A DNA stretch of 64,000 nucleotides, taken from positions 62,001-126,000 of the forward strand of contig NZ_CP152412.1 in assembly GCF_038957035.1 (NCBI RefSeq). Direction: 5' to 3'. The position numbers and the translations under genes are program-made. This document shows, one piece after another, positions 54,896-63,934 of the stretch. Below the pieces are notes generated by a model that had not been told where the DNA came from, did no database searches, and saw nothing but the letters and a program-made list of their open reading frames with translations. Position 1 is the first letter of the stretch. The number at the start of each line of letters is the position of its first letter. Origin of the DNA: Bradyrhizobium sp. B097 (GTDB lineage Bacteria; Pseudomonadota; Alphaproteobacteria; Rhizobiales; Xanthobacteraceae).

Positions 54896-56458
54896 TTACA
54901 CCGGCTTCGGATCGAGCGTGATCGCCCACAGCTCGGCGTCGACGCGGTCGCGAAGGCTCACCGTCATCTGCCCGCTCTTGCCGTCGATCTTGACGTGACC
55001 GAAGAACTGCATGCCGGCCGACGGCGGCAGGTTCTGGTTGGCTTCGCCCGGCGCCTTGACGAACTTCACCTCGGGACCAAACGTGTTGTCGAGCTCGTTC
55101 GGACCGAATGTGCCCGCATGCAGCGGGCCGGAGACGAACTCCCAGAACGGATCGAACTCCTGGAACTGGGCCTTGTTCGGGTTGTAGTAGTGCGCAGCCG
55201 CATAGTGCACGTCCGCGGTCAGCCACACCGTGTTAGCGATGCCGGCGGTCTTGATGAAGCGCAGGATGTCGGCGATCTCGAGCTCGCGGCCGCGCGCCGG
55301 GCCGTCGCCCTGCGCGAAGGCTTCCGAGCCCTTCTTGTTGGCGGCATCGTCATAGACGATCAGCGACAGCGGCATGTCGGAGGCGATCACCTTCCAGGTG
55401 GCGCGCGAGTTGAGCAGCGCGCGCTTCAGCCAGGCCATCTGATCAGGCCCGATGAAATAGGCGTCGGGGCCGTAGGTCTCCTGCAGATTCGGACCGTTGG
55501 GGCCGCGATAGCTGCGCTCGTCGAGCATGAACACGTCGAGATGCGGGCCGTAGCTCAGCGTGCGATAGACGCGGCCCGGCTCGACGATGCTCTCGCGCAT
55601 CGGATACATCTCGTGGAAGGCTTTTGCCGCGCGCGCGGCGAGCACGTTGATGTCGCGCTCCTTGTAGGCGGCCGGCAGCTGCTTCGACAGCGACCAGTTG
55701 TTGGTCACCTCGTGGTCGTCCCACTGCACGAAGATCGGCACCTCGGCATTGAAGGCGCGCAGATTGCCGTCGAGGAAATTGTATTTGTGCGCGGCGCGGT
55801 ATTCGTCGAGCGTCTCGGCGACCTTGGCCTTCTCCGGGATCGTGATGTTCTTCCAGATCTTGCCGTCGGGAAGCTTCACTTCGGAGGAGATCACGCCGTC
55901 GGCGTAGATGGTGTCGCCGGAGTGCAGCAGGAAATCCGGATTGTGCTTCTTCATCGCGGCGAAGGTGATCATGCCGCCGTCGTCGGGGTTGATGCCCCAG
56001 CCCTGACCGGCGACGTCGCCGCCCCACACGAAGGAGACGTCGCGGCGGTCGCTCGGCGCGGTGCGGAAGCGGCCGACCACGGGCTCGCCGACAACGTCGA
56101 TATGGGCGAGGTCGCGGAAGCGGACGCGGTAGAAGATGTCCTGGCCGGAGGGCAGATTCTCCAGCAGCATTTTTGCGGTGAAGTCGCTTTCCGGCAGCGC
56201 CGTGATCGGCGGCAGCGCGCGGGCATTCTTGAACGAGTCTGACGTCGCGACCTCGACCATCATCTGCGAGGGACGGTCCGCGCGCGCCCACACCACGCCG
56301 CCGTCGACGCCGACATCGCCGGACTGCACGCCATGGGTGATCACGGGGCGGTCGGCCGCGCGCGACAGATGAGGCATCGCGATCACGCCGGCGCCGGCCG
56401 CAGCAGCCGTCGAGAGAAAGCGGCGGCGGGTCAGATTTCGCGAGAACCGGATCGTCAT
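54896..56458 (-). CDS. phoD: PhoD-family alkaline phosphatase D (Tat-exported)
   Basis: 520 residues. The Tat signal is RNLTRRRFLSTAAAAGAGV. A fibronectin-like N-terminal domain (about 38-125: VQSGDVGVDGGVVWARAD) precedes the metallophosphatase: FLLHSGDTIYADG, QWDDHEVTNNW, and LTADVHYAAAH, giving the metal ligands. PhoD enzymes release phosphate from phosphodiesters and monoesters outside the cytoplasm and often help under phosphate starvation; a Pho box was not identified. ATG 56458 is preceded by GGAGG at six bases. It ends 150 bases before the amidase start on the same strand. Confidence 0.93.
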   Translation of the reverse strand: MTIRFSRNLTRRRFLSTAAAAGAGVIAMPHLSRAADRPVITHGVQSGDVGVDGGVVWARADRPSQMMVEVATSDSFKNARALPPITALPESDFTAKMLLENLPSGQDIFYRVRFRDLAHIDVVGEPVVGRFRTAPSDRRDVSFVWGGDVAGQGWGINPDDGGMITFAAMKKHNPDFLLHSGDTIYADGVISSEVKLPDGKIWKNITIPEKAKVAETLDEYRAAHKYNFLDGNLRAFNAEVPIFVQWDDHEVTNNWSLSKQLPAAYKERDINVLAARAAKAFHEMYPMRESIVEPGRVYRTLSYGPHLDVFMLDERSYRGPNGPNLQETYGPDAYFIGPDQMAWLKRALLNSRATWKVIASDMPLSLIVYDDAANKKGSEAFAQGDGPARGRELEIADILRFIKTAGIANTVWLTADVHYAAAHYYNPNKAQFQEFDPFWEFVSGPLHAGTFGPNELDNTFGPEVKFVKAPGEANQNLPPSAGMQFFGHVKIDGKSGQMTVSLRDRVDAELWAITLDPKPV

Positions 56459-56570
56459 GGGGAGCCTCCTCAGGTCACAGCGACAATGCGCCGCGGGTGA
56501 GCACAGACCTAGAAAAATTCCATGACGGAGAGATTACAGGGAGGGTGTGTGAGGCGAGCACGTCTGTCGG

Positions 56571-56701
56571 GCTCCCTCTCCCGCTTGCGGGGGAGGGTGG
56601 GGTGGGGGCTCTCTCCACGAGTCGTATCGCGGGGAGAGCCCCCACCCGCCGCGCTCTGACGAGCGCGTCGGCCTCCCCCGCAAGCGGGAGAGGCGAAGGG
56701 A
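56571..56701. repeat. Intergenic repeat (CCCTCTCCCGCTTGCGGG family)
   Basis: CTCCCTCTCCCGCTTGCGGGGGAGG at the left and CCTCCCCCGCAAGCGGGAGAGG at the right, with inner AGAGCCCCCACC arms; a long inverted repeat related to 50985-51130. Confidence 0.8.
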
Positions 56702-56726
56702 GTTCGTGGATAGAGTGGCGATGCTT

Positions 56727-58133
56727 CTACGCCGTCCCCGCGGCCCTGAACTGGCTCGCGGTCCGCTGCAAATTCTGCGGCATGCTGAGCAGCAGCGCCT
56801 TGCGGTCGGCCACCGCGTTGTGGAACTGCTCGAGCGCGATGTTGAACGCGGTCAGCGTGCCTTCCTCGATCGCGCCATGCTCGAAACAGTCGAGCGTGTG
56901 GCGCAGGATGTCGTCGGCTTCCGCCTGCAGCTGGTCGAGCTCGTCGGTCGAATCACTCTGCCGCGCGGTCTTCAGCATCTCCAGCAGGCGCTCGCGCTGC
57001 GAGGTGTTGGTGTTGCGCTCGTCCTGCTTGAGATAACCGGCGAACCACGCGCCGGCCGAGCCCATCGCCGAGAACGCCATCAGGCTCCACCAGATGTAAT
57101 CGCTGTAGCGGTCGAGGAAGGTCTTTTCCTCGCCGTCGACGAAGGCCGCCGCGCCCGGATGCACCGGGATGGTGGCGTCCTTGTCGGTGTCGGGCGTCTC
57201 GATCTTGGCAGCGAGCGGAAAATCGTTCTTGAGCGATTGCCGGATCGCGAACAATTGCCGCGTGAATGCCGCGACCGTCGCGTCCGACAGGCCCTTTCGC
57301 GCGACGATGTGGTGCGAGAAGCTGATCGTCTTCACCTCGTCGTCGGGCCGGTCGGCCGAGCCGAGCGAGCCGGCGGGAATTTCCGCGGCCTCATAGGCCG
57401 GATGGTTCTGCGCGATCGCCTCGGACGCATCGATCGGCAGGAAGGTGGGCTCGCCGCCGTCTTTGGTCGACGCCGTGATCGCATCGATCGTGAGCTTGCT
57501 GTTGGCCGGGCCGACGGCGAGATAGGCATCGGCCTTCAGGTTCTTGATGGCCTCGACCGCTTCATTGGCCGGGAATTGCACGATCTCGACCTTCATCGGG
57601 TCGACGCCGTATTGCTGCAGGATCAGTTTCAGCAGATTGACGTTGGCCGGCGTGCGGCCGACGACGCCGATCTTGCGGCCGCCAAGCTGCGCGATCTTGG
57701 TGATCTTTGCGGCCTTGCGGCTCTTGCCCTTGGCTGCGGGCGGCACCCACATCACCACGACGTTCTTGCGCAAGGTCGCGACCGCCTGCGCATTCTTTGG
57801 CACCTCGAGGTCGCCACGGATGATGGCGAGATCGGCCTTGCCGTCGGCCAGCGTCTGCGCGCTGGCGGTGGCGCCGTCGGTCTGCACCGGGCGCAGCTTG
57901 ACCTGGGTGTGCTGCTGGTTGTTGAAGGCCTGCGCCAGCGCCTGCACGACCTTGAGGTCGTCGCTGCTTGCGGGGCCGACCGCGATCCGCAGCGTCACCG
58001 GACGCACCGCGAAATAATACCCGGCGGCCATCGCGCCGACGATGGCAAGCGCGCCGGCGATCAAGACGAACATCAGCCGTCGCTTTGCAGAGCGCAGCGG
58101 CTTGGGCGATATGCTGGCGGAGCCGTCTGTCAT
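56727..58133 (-). CDS. TAXI-family TRAP transporter solute-binding protein with membrane segments
   Basis: 468 residues. One N-terminal membrane helix (about 22-42) anchors a periplasmic TAXI-type binding domain: LRIAVGPASSDDLKVVQALAQAFN, then GKADLAIIRGDL and a region ending SDATVAAFTRQLFAIRQSL. A second membrane helix lies near IWWSLMAFSAMGSAGAWFAG (about 345-365), and a coiled-coil-like tail follows. The extra helix and cytosolic tail are unlike simple SBPs, so it may be a sensor or adaptor rather than a transporter component; no TRAP permease is adjacent. ATG 58133 is chosen over 58148. Confidence 0.8.
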   Translation of the reverse strand: MTDGSASISPKPLRSAKRRLMFVLIAGALAIVGAMAAGYYFAVRPVTLRIAVGPASSDDLKVVQALAQAFNNQQHTQVKLRPVQTDGATASAQTLADGKADLAIIRGDLEVPKNAQAVATLRKNVVVMWVPPAAKGKSRKAAKITKIAQLGGRKIGVVGRTPANVNLLKLILQQYGVDPMKVEIVQFPANEAVEAIKNLKADAYLAVGPANSKLTIDAITASTKDGGEPTFLPIDASEAIAQNHPAYEAAEIPAGSLGSADRPDDEVKTISFSHHIVARKGLSDATVAAFTRQLFAIRQSLKNDFPLAAKIETPDTDKDATIPVHPGAAAFVDGEEKTFLDRYSDYIWWSLMAFSAMGSAGAWFAGYLKQDERNTNTSQRERLLEMLKTARQSDSTDELDQLQAEADDILRHTLDCFEHGAIEEGTLTAFNIALEQFHNAVADRKALLLSMPQNLQRTASQFRAAGTA

Positions 58134-58345
58134 CGATCTCGCAAACAATCGTCGGGGCTCAATCTCGCAAAACTACCAACGCGCACACATTCTGCATTTG
58201 TAGCAAATTCCTGACCCCACAGATGTTACATCTCCGTCATGGTTACCAGCGGCGATAGGACGCTATTTCGGCCTTAATTTCGGCGTGGATCCCACCCCGG
58301 AGGCCGGTTGTTAGGCTAAGGTCGGCGTCAAACGGGAGGGTTGCC

Positions 58346-58651
58346 ATGGTCGAAAGGCTGTCAGCGGAAGCAAGGAAGGCCGCGCTTTGGGAACTGGCCG
58401 GCTGGTCGGAGCTGGCCGGACGCGAGGCTATCGCAAAGACCTTCGTGTTCAAGGACTTCAACGAGGCCTTCGGCTTCATGGCGCGCGCCGCTTTGGTCGC
58501 CGAGAAGAGCGACCATCACCCCGAATGGAAGAACGTCTACAAGACGGTCGAGGTCGTGCTGGCGACCCACGATGTCGGCGGGGTGACCAAGCGCGATATC
58601 GACCTCGCCAAGGCCATGAACGCGATCGCGAGGCAGCTCGGGGTCAACTGA
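58346..58651 (+). CDS. 4a-hydroxytetrahydrobiopterin dehydratase (pterin-4a-carbinolamine dehydratase)
   Basis: 101 residues, the normal length. The active-site pattern is [20 protein letters not shown] and the final [19 protein letters not shown]. It dehydrates the carbinolamine formed during phenylalanine hydroxylation and may also have other pterin roles. The ATG lies after GGGAGGG. It precedes the YkvA-type gene by 95 bases on the same strand. Confidence 0.95.
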   Translation: MVERLSAEARKAALWELAGWSELAGREAIAKTFVFKDFNEAFGFMARAALVAEKSDHHPEWKNVYKTVEVVLATHDVGGVTKRDIDLAKAMNAIARQLGVN

Positions 58652-58746
58652 CCCGGCTGCGCCCAACCTTGCGCCGGTTGGCCGACATCACCAGATTCGC
58701 ATCGTCCGCCGCCGATCCGTCGCGCGGCGCCGAAGGGAACCTGGCG

Positions 58747-59127
58747 ATGCCATCGACCGACACCGGCGTGGGATTCGGGCCTGCCGACCGGCTGGCGCAG
58801 GACCCGGAAAGCGTGCGCCGCCGCTTCTGGATCAAGTTCAAGAAAGTGGTGGCGCGGCTGCCGTTCGCCGAGGATCTGCTGGCCGCCTATTACTGCGCCT
58901 TCGACCGGCAGACGCCGCGCCATGTGCAGGCGGCGCTGCTCGGCGCGATCGCCTATTTCATCCTGCCGTTCGATTTCATCCCGGACATGCTGCCGGTGCT
59001 CGGCTTCACCGACGATGCCGCCGTGCTCGCAACCGCGATCCGCATGGTGGCAAGCCACATCACCCCGGAGCACCGCGAAGCCGCGCGCGCCGCGCTGAAG
59101 CGCGGGGTGCCGGAAAGCGCGGAATAG
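58747..59127 (+). CDS. YkvA/DUF1232 family membrane protein
   Basis: 126 residues. The DUF1232 signature is AYFILPFDFIPDMLPVLGFTDDAAVLATAIRMV (about 67-99), here after an amphipathic N-terminus. The pattern resembles a short hydrophobic hairpin or membrane segment. The function is unknown. ATG 58747 has AAGGGAA upstream. A longer in-frame start would overlap the preceding dehydratase gene. Confidence 0.88.
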   Translation: MPSTDTGVGFGPADRLAQDPESVRRRFWIKFKKVVARLPFAEDLLAAYYCAFDRQTPRHVQAALLGAIAYFILPFDFIPDMLPVLGFTDDAAVLATAIRMVASHITPEHREAARAALKRGVPESAE

Positions 59128-59214
59128 TAGCCCGGATGAAGCGAAGCGTAATCCGGGGTCTTTCTCACCATTCGATCGAGCGGCCCCGGATTTCGCTTCG
59201 CTCCATCCGGGCTA
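59128..59214. repeat. Palindromic intergenic repeat (TAGCCCGGATG family)
   Basis: TAGCCCGGATGAAGCGAAGCGTAATCCGGGG and CCCCGGATTTCGCTTCGCTCCATCCGGGCTA form a stem right after the YkvA-type gene stop. Very common repeat type in Bradyrhizobium. Confidence 0.88.
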
Positions 59215-59228
59215 CGACGCTCTCGATC

Positions 59229-59388
59229 CGTCATCCCCGCGCAACGGCTAAGCCGTTGTCGCTGGAGGTGCGAGCGGAGCGAGCCTCGAAGGATGCACGG
59301 CCGCGCCGGTGGCCGTCGACCCTTCGAGAAGCGCGCAAGGGCGCGCTCCTCCAGCGACAAAGGCGGAGCCTTTGCGCGGGGGTGACGG
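59229..59388. repeat. Palindromic intergenic repeat (CGTCATCCCCGCGC family)
   Basis: Nested arms: CGTCATCCCCGCGCAA with GCGCGGGGGTGACG, and CGCTGGAGG with CCTCCAGCG; the core shares CTCGAAGG and CCTTCGAG with 1191-1327. Confidence 0.75.
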
Positions 59389-59418
59389 TGATAGGGCGAC
59401 GCGCGCGGTCGCCCGTCC

Positions 59419-60399
59419 TCAGCTTCCCGGATGCAGGATCACCTTGCCCATCGCCTTGCGGCCGGCGAGTACCTTCAAGGCTTCCGCGGTCTGCGACAGC
59501 GGGAAGGTGCGGTCGACATGCGAGGAGATCTTGCCTTCCGCGGTCCACTGCACGAGCTTCTCGAGGTTCTTGCGGTTCTTCTCCGGGTTCAGCCGCGCCC
59601 ACGCGCCCCAGAACACGCCGCGGATGTCGCAGCCCTTCAGCAGCGCGAGGTTGAGCGGAATCTTCGGGATGTCGCCGGCGGCAAAGCCGATCACCAGGAA
59701 GCGGCCTTCCCATGCGGTCGAGCGCAGCGCGGCCTCGGCATAAGAGCCGCCGACCGGATCGAACACGATGTCGGCGCCCTTGCCGTTGGTCAGCTTGCGC
59801 AGGCCTTCTTTCAGATCTTCCTTGGCGTAGTTCAGCGTCAGCTCGGCGCCGTGCTGCTTGGCGAAGGCGAGCTTCTCGTCCGACGATGCGCAGGCAATCA
59901 CCTTCAGGCCCGTCAGCCTGCCGAGTTCGCACGCGGCGAGGCCGGTGCCGCCGGCAGCGCCGAGCACCGCGAGCGTCTCGCCCGGCTTCGGGCTCGCGCG
60001 ATCTTCCAGCGCATGCAGCGCGGTGCCGTAGATGATGATGATGCCGGCAGCGCGGTCGTAATCGAGATTGTCGGGAATCTTCACGATCGAATTCGCAGGG
60101 AGCGCGATCTTGTCGCGCGCGCCGTTATGGCCGCATGACGCAACGACGCGGTCGCCGACCTTCAGATCGGTGACGCCGGCGCCGACGCTCTCGATCACGC
60201 CGGCGACTTCGGCAGCCGGCGAGAACGGGAACGGCGGCTTGATCTGGTACTTGCCCTGGATCATCAGGATGTCGAAGAAATTCAGCGCCGCCGCCTTGAT
60301 CGCGATCACGGCTTCGCCGGGACCCGCCACCGGATCGGGCACGTCAGCCAGCACGAGATCGTCGGGTTGACAGTATTGCGAGCAGAGGATGGCTTTCAT
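59419..60399 (-). CDS. NADPH:quinone oxidoreductase family protein (zinc-independent MDR)
   Basis: 326 residues. GroES-like domain, then the cofactor-binding AVLGAAGGTGLAACELGRLTG (about 145-165) and GADIVFDPVGGSYAEAALR. It lacks the catalytic zinc Cys/His pattern of alcohol dehydrogenases, as usual for the quinone oxidoreductase subgroup. ATG 60399 (MKAILCSQYCQPDDL) is the family start; the frame to 60501 is rejected. It is divergent from the SDR gene at 60505 with 105 bases between them. Confidence 0.93.
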   Translation of the reverse strand: MKAILCSQYCQPDDLVLADVPDPVAGPGEAVIAIKAAALNFFDILMIQGKYQIKPPFPFSPAAEVAGVIESVGAGVTDLKVGDRVVASCGHNGARDKIALPANSIVKIPDNLDYDRAAGIIIIYGTALHALEDRASPKPGETLAVLGAAGGTGLAACELGRLTGLKVIACASSDEKLAFAKQHGAELTLNYAKEDLKEGLRKLTNGKGADIVFDPVGGSYAEAALRSTAWEGRFLVIGFAAGDIPKIPLNLALLKGCDIRGVFWGAWARLNPEKNRKNLEKLVQWTAEGKISSHVDRTFPLSQTAEALKVLAGRKAMGKVILHPGS

Positions 60400-60504
60400 G
60401 GACACACCTGAGTTTCGGACGCAGAAAGAGCTGCAAGATCTTGGACTACAAGCTTCATGCCGGATTTGCGGCGGAGCGACAATACAGTGCGGAGGGATCA
60501 AACT

Positions 60505-61344
60505 ATGTTTGAAAAAGGCCTGCTAGCGAAAAAGCGCATCCTTATCACCGGCGGCGGCTCCGGTCTTGGCGCAGCGATGGGCGCCCGCTTTGCCGAACTC
60601 GGTGCCGAACTGATCATCTGCGGGCGGCGGCAAGAGTTGCTGGAGGAAACCGCGGGCAAATTCCGCAGCGAGCTCGGTGCCAAGGTGTCGACCGCGCGCT
60701 GCGATATCCGCGACGGCGCCGCGGTCGAGGCGATGATGGATCAGGTCTGGCAGAAGGCGCCGATCGACGTTCTCGTCAACAATGCTGCCGCAACCTTTAT
60801 TGCGCAGAGCGAACATTTGTCATTCCGTGCCGCGGACGCGATCCTCGCGCCGACGCTGCATGGCACGATGTACTGCACGCTCGCCGTCGGCCGGCGCTGG
60901 ATCGACGGCAAGCACAAGGGCGTGGTGCTCTCGATCCTCTCGACCTCCACAATCACCGGCCGCGCCTTCACGGTGCCGTCGTCGATGGCCAAGACCGCGG
61001 TGCTGGCGATGACCAAGAGCCTGGCCGTCGAGTGGGGCCCGAAAGGCATCCGCACCGTGGCGATCGCGCCCGGCGCGTTCCCGACGCCAGGTGCCACCGG
61101 GCAGTTGCGTCCCGAAGCGCGCGGCGAGACCTGGTCGCAGCGCAATCCGCTCGGCCGCGCCGGCGAGCATTCCGAGCTTGCCAACCTCGCGGCCTTCCTG
61201 ATTTCCGATCAGGCCGGCTACATCAACGGCGAGATGGTGGTGCAGGACGGAGGCGCGCATTTGCGCAGTTCCGGTGCTGAGGACCTGCTGCAATGGACCG
61301 ATGCGCAGTGGGAGAGCCAGCGCGCGGCACGCGCCAAGGGCTGA
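60505..61344 (+). CDS. SDR-family oxidoreductase (2,4-dienoyl-CoA reductase-like), without canonical Tyr
   Basis: 279 residues. The cofactor motif GGGSGLGAAMG, then LVNNAAATFI and GVVLSILSTSTITGRAFTVP. The usual YxxxK reads SSMAK, i.e. Ser-x-x-x-Lys, as in 2,4-dienoyl-CoA reductases; but the separate Tyr used by the mitochondrial enzyme is not seen at its place. KSLAVEWGPKGIRTVAIAPG follows. The function is uncertain; an acyl-CoA or similar substrate is likely. ATG 60505 has GGAGGG eight bases upstream. It is divergent from the quinone oxidoreductase gene. Confidence 0.9.
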   Translation: MFEKGLLAKKRILITGGGSGLGAAMGARFAELGAELIICGRRQELLEETAGKFRSELGAKVSTARCDIRDGAAVEAMMDQVWQKAPIDVLVNNAAATFIAQSEHLSFRAADAILAPTLHGTMYCTLAVGRRWIDGKHKGVVLSILSTSTITGRAFTVPSSMAKTAVLAMTKSLAVEWGPKGIRTVAIAPGAFPTPGATGQLRPEARGETWSQRNPLGRAGEHSELANLAAFLISDQAGYINGEMVVQDGGAHLRSSGAEDLLQWTDAQWESQRAARAKG

Positions 61345-61542
61345 TCAGGCGCTGATCAAGGGCCGATGCGCGACAACAAGCGCTGAGCAAGAACTGAGAA
61401 TCAACGGATGCGCGTGCGGCTGTGGCCAGCGCGCGCGTTCGGGCCTAACTGCCTTCCCAAAAAAGCGTTTCCCGGTTATCCATCCGAGCCGGCGGAGGGG
61501 AATCGCCGGGCCATCTTCCAGTCACAATGATGGGGGAACCAG

Positions 61543-62142
61543 TTGGCCGTGCGGCAGATTCTGACATCACTGGCTGTTTGTGTCGTGTGCGGGATCGTCT
61601 CCCTCGCGCCGGCGCAGGCTGCGCCCAAGAAAGATGCGGCGAAGGAAGCGGCCAAGCCGGCGCCTTCGGCTGCCGCGGTTGCCGCCGGCGGTGCGGAGCC
61701 GACGCTGATCGGCCAATTCGGCACCTGGGGCGCCTACACCGCATCGCCCAACGGCAAGAAGGTGTGCTTTGCGCTCGCCAAGCCGTCGTCGTCGAAGACC
61801 AACCCGCCGAACCGGCCGCGCGATCCGGCCTATGCCTTCATCTCGACCCGCCCGGCCGAGAAGGTCGTCAACGAAGTCTCGATCATGATCGGCTACACCG
61901 TAAAGCCGGGCTCGGAATCGACGCTCCAGGTCGGCGGCGGGACCTATGCGATGTACACCCAGGGCGACGGCCTCTGGATCAAGAATGCGGCCGAGGAGGA
62001 GCGGATGGTGGAAGCCATGCGCAAATCGGCCGATCTGACGGTAAAAGCCGTCTCGGCGAAGGGTACCGAGACGATCGACAGCTTCTCGCTGAAGGGCCTG
62101 GCGCAGGCGCTCGACCGGCTGGGGCAGGACTGCCGGCGTTAA
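61543..62142 (+). CDS. Invasion-associated locus B (IalB)-like secreted protein
   Basis: 199 residues. The signal peptide (VRQILTSLAVCVVCGIVSLAPAQAA) precedes a Lys/Ala-rich linker and an IalB-type beta-sandwich: QFGTWGAYTASPNGKKVCFALA, RPAEKVVNEVSIMIGYTVK, FSLKGLAQALDRLGQDC. IalB is known from Bartonella invasion, but homologues in free-living rhizobia have no proven role. Start TTG 61543 is five bases after a GGGGGAA sequence; GTG 61549 is an alternative. A hairpin at 62183-62200 (TTCCAGC/GCTGGAA) lies between it and rlmN. Confidence 0.85.
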   Translation: MAVRQILTSLAVCVVCGIVSLAPAQAAPKKDAAKEAAKPAPSAAAVAAGGAEPTLIGQFGTWGAYTASPNGKKVCFALAKPSSSKTNPPNRPRDPAYAFISTRPAEKVVNEVSIMIGYTVKPGSESTLQVGGGTYAMYTQGDGLWIKNAAEEERMVEAMRKSADLTVKAVSAKGTETIDSFSLKGLAQALDRLGQDCRR

Positions 62143-62217
62143 GACCGGCTCAAGGACGTAAAAATTGAGGTATTTGGCGGCTTTCCAGCACCGGCTGGAA
62201 GGCCTATTTGAGGTTTC

Positions 62218-63432
62218 ATGACCGACACCGTGACCACCCAAGCCGTGTCCGGCGCCAGCGCGCTGGTCGAAAAGGTTCCGCTCGAGACCTATGTGCCGCC
62301 GGCCAAGCCGTCGCTGATCGGGCTGTCGCGCGCCGAAATCGCCGATCGCCTGGGCGAGATCGGCGTGCAGGCCGCGCAGCGCAAGATGCGCACCCAGCAG
62401 CTCTGGAACTGGATGTATTTCCGCGGCGCCAAGAACTTCGGCGAGATGACCAACGTCTCGAAGGACATGCGCGCCGAGCTCGAGAAGCATTTTACCGTCG
62501 ACCGCCCCGAGGTGGTCGCCGAGCAGATCTCCAATGACGGCACGCGCAAATGGCTGCTACGGCTACCGAGCGGCGACAAGGTCGAGCGGCCGCACGAGGT
62601 CGAGTGCGTCTACATTCCCGAGACCGATCGCGGCACGCTGTGCGTTTCCTCGCAGGTCGGCTGCACGCTGAACTGCTCGTTCTGCCACACCGGCACGCAG
62701 CGGCTGGTGCGCAACCTCACCGCCGGCGAGATCGTCGGCCAGGTGATGGTGGCGCGCGACCGGCTGAATGACTGGGCCGACCGCGAGGACGGCACGCGGC
62801 GCGTTACCAACATCGTGATGATGGGGATGGGCGAGCCGCTCTACAATTTCGACGCGGTGCGCGATGCACTGCTGATCGTCGGCGACAATGAAGGCATCGG
62901 CATTTCCCGCCGCCGCATCACGCTGTCGACCTCGGGCGTGGTGCCGAACATCCAGCGCACCGGCGAGGAGATCGGCGTGATGCTCGCGATCTCGCTGCAT
63001 GCGGTGCGCGACGAGCTGCGCAACGAGCTGGTGCCGCTGAATCGCAAATATCCGATCAAGGAATTGCTGCAGGCCTGCCGCGACTATCCCGGCGCCTCGA
63101 ACGCGCGGCGCATCACCTTCGAATATGTGATGCTCAAGGGCGTCAACGATTCGCTCGATGATGCCAAGCTGCTGGTGAAGCTGCTCAAGGGCATTCCGGC
63201 CAAGATCAACCTGATCCCGTTCAATCCGTGGCCGGGCACCGCCTACGAGTGCTCGGACTGGGAGCAGATCGAAAAATTCTCCGAATACATCTTCAACGCC
63301 GGCTATTCCTCGCCGGTGCGCACGCCGCGCGGCCGCGACATCCTCGCCGCCTGCGGCCAGCTCAAGTCGGAGACCGAAAAGCTCTCGGCCCGCGAGCGCC
63401 AGGCGCTGCGCGCGATGGCGATGACGGATTGA
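62218..63432 (+). CDS. rlmN: Dual-specificity 23S rRNA/tRNA m2A methyltransferase RlmN
   Basis: 404 residues. A radical SAM enzyme that methylates A2503 of 23S rRNA and A37 of some tRNAs. The [4Fe-4S] motif is in [12 protein letters not shown] near residue 150; GGIxxxG-like SAM contacts, [22 protein letters not shown] and [24 protein letters not shown] follow. The C-terminal mechanistic Cys is in AACGQL near residue 380. The start ATG is 75 bases after the IalB stop. Confidence 0.96.
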   Translation: MTDTVTTQAVSGASALVEKVPLETYVPPAKPSLIGLSRAEIADRLGEIGVQAAQRKMRTQQLWNWMYFRGAKNFGEMTNVSKDMRAELEKHFTVDRPEVVAEQISNDGTRKWLLRLPSGDKVERPHEVECVYIPETDRGTLCVSSQVGCTLNCSFCHTGTQRLVRNLTAGEIVGQVMVARDRLNDWADREDGTRRVTNIVMMGMGEPLYNFDAVRDALLIVGDNEGIGISRRRITLSTSGVVPNIQRTGEEIGVMLAISLHAVRDELRNELVPLNRKYPIKELLQACRDYPGASNARRITFEYVMLKGVNDSLDDAKLLVKLLKGIPAKINLIPFNPWPGTAYECSDWEQIEKFSEYIFNAGYSSPVRTPRGRDILAACGQLKSETEKLSARERQALRAMAMTD

Positions 63433-63436
63433 TTAG

Positions 63437-63922
63437 ATGGCCCTGATCGGCCGCCTGTTCGTCGTCGCCTTCGGCTTCCTGATGGCCTGCTTCGTGGCCG
63501 GGATCATCGTGGTCGTCGCGGTGCTGTATCCCGAGATCAGCGATTTCGGCGGGCAGATCGACCAGAGCGCTGTCAACGTCGTGCTCGGCTTCGGCTTCAT
63601 CTTCATATCCGGCTTTGCATTGTTGCCCGCGCTGATCGTGGTGCTGATCACCGAGGCCTTTTTCATCAGGAGCGTGCTGGCCTACGCCGTCGGCGGCGCG
63701 ATCGTCGGCGCGGCCTGCTATCTCGGCCTGGTTCCGTTCGATCCCGACATGATGCAGTTCCACGGCATCGTGCGCCGGCACATGGAGATCATGACCGGCG
63801 CCGGCATCGTCGCCGGCCTGGTCTACTGGTTGATCGCCGGCCGCACCGCCGGCGCCTGGCGCGAGCCGTCGCGCCCCTTGCCGCCGCCGCCACCCTTGCC
63901 GTCGCAATCGCCGCGGTCGTGA
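63437..63922 (+). CDS. Small multi-pass membrane protein of unknown function
   Basis: 161 residues with about four hydrophobic segments (VAFGFLMACFVAGIIVVVAVLY, VVLGFGFIFISGFALLPALIVVLI, AYAVGGAIVGAACYLGLV, IMTGAGIVAGLVYWLIAG) and a Pro-rich tail (PSRPLPPPPPLPSQSP). It begins four bases after the rlmN stop, so is probably cotranscribed. No domain recognised. Its role in connection with RlmN is unknown. Confidence 0.75.
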   Translation: MALIGRLFVVAFGFLMACFVAGIIVVVAVLYPEISDFGGQIDQSAVNVVLGFGFIFISGFALLPALIVVLITEAFFIRSVLAYAVGGAIVGAACYLGLVPFDPDMMQFHGIVRRHMEIMTGAGIVAGLVYWLIAGRTAGAWREPSRPLPPPPPLPSQSPRS

Positions 63923-63934
63923 TCGGGATTCTCA

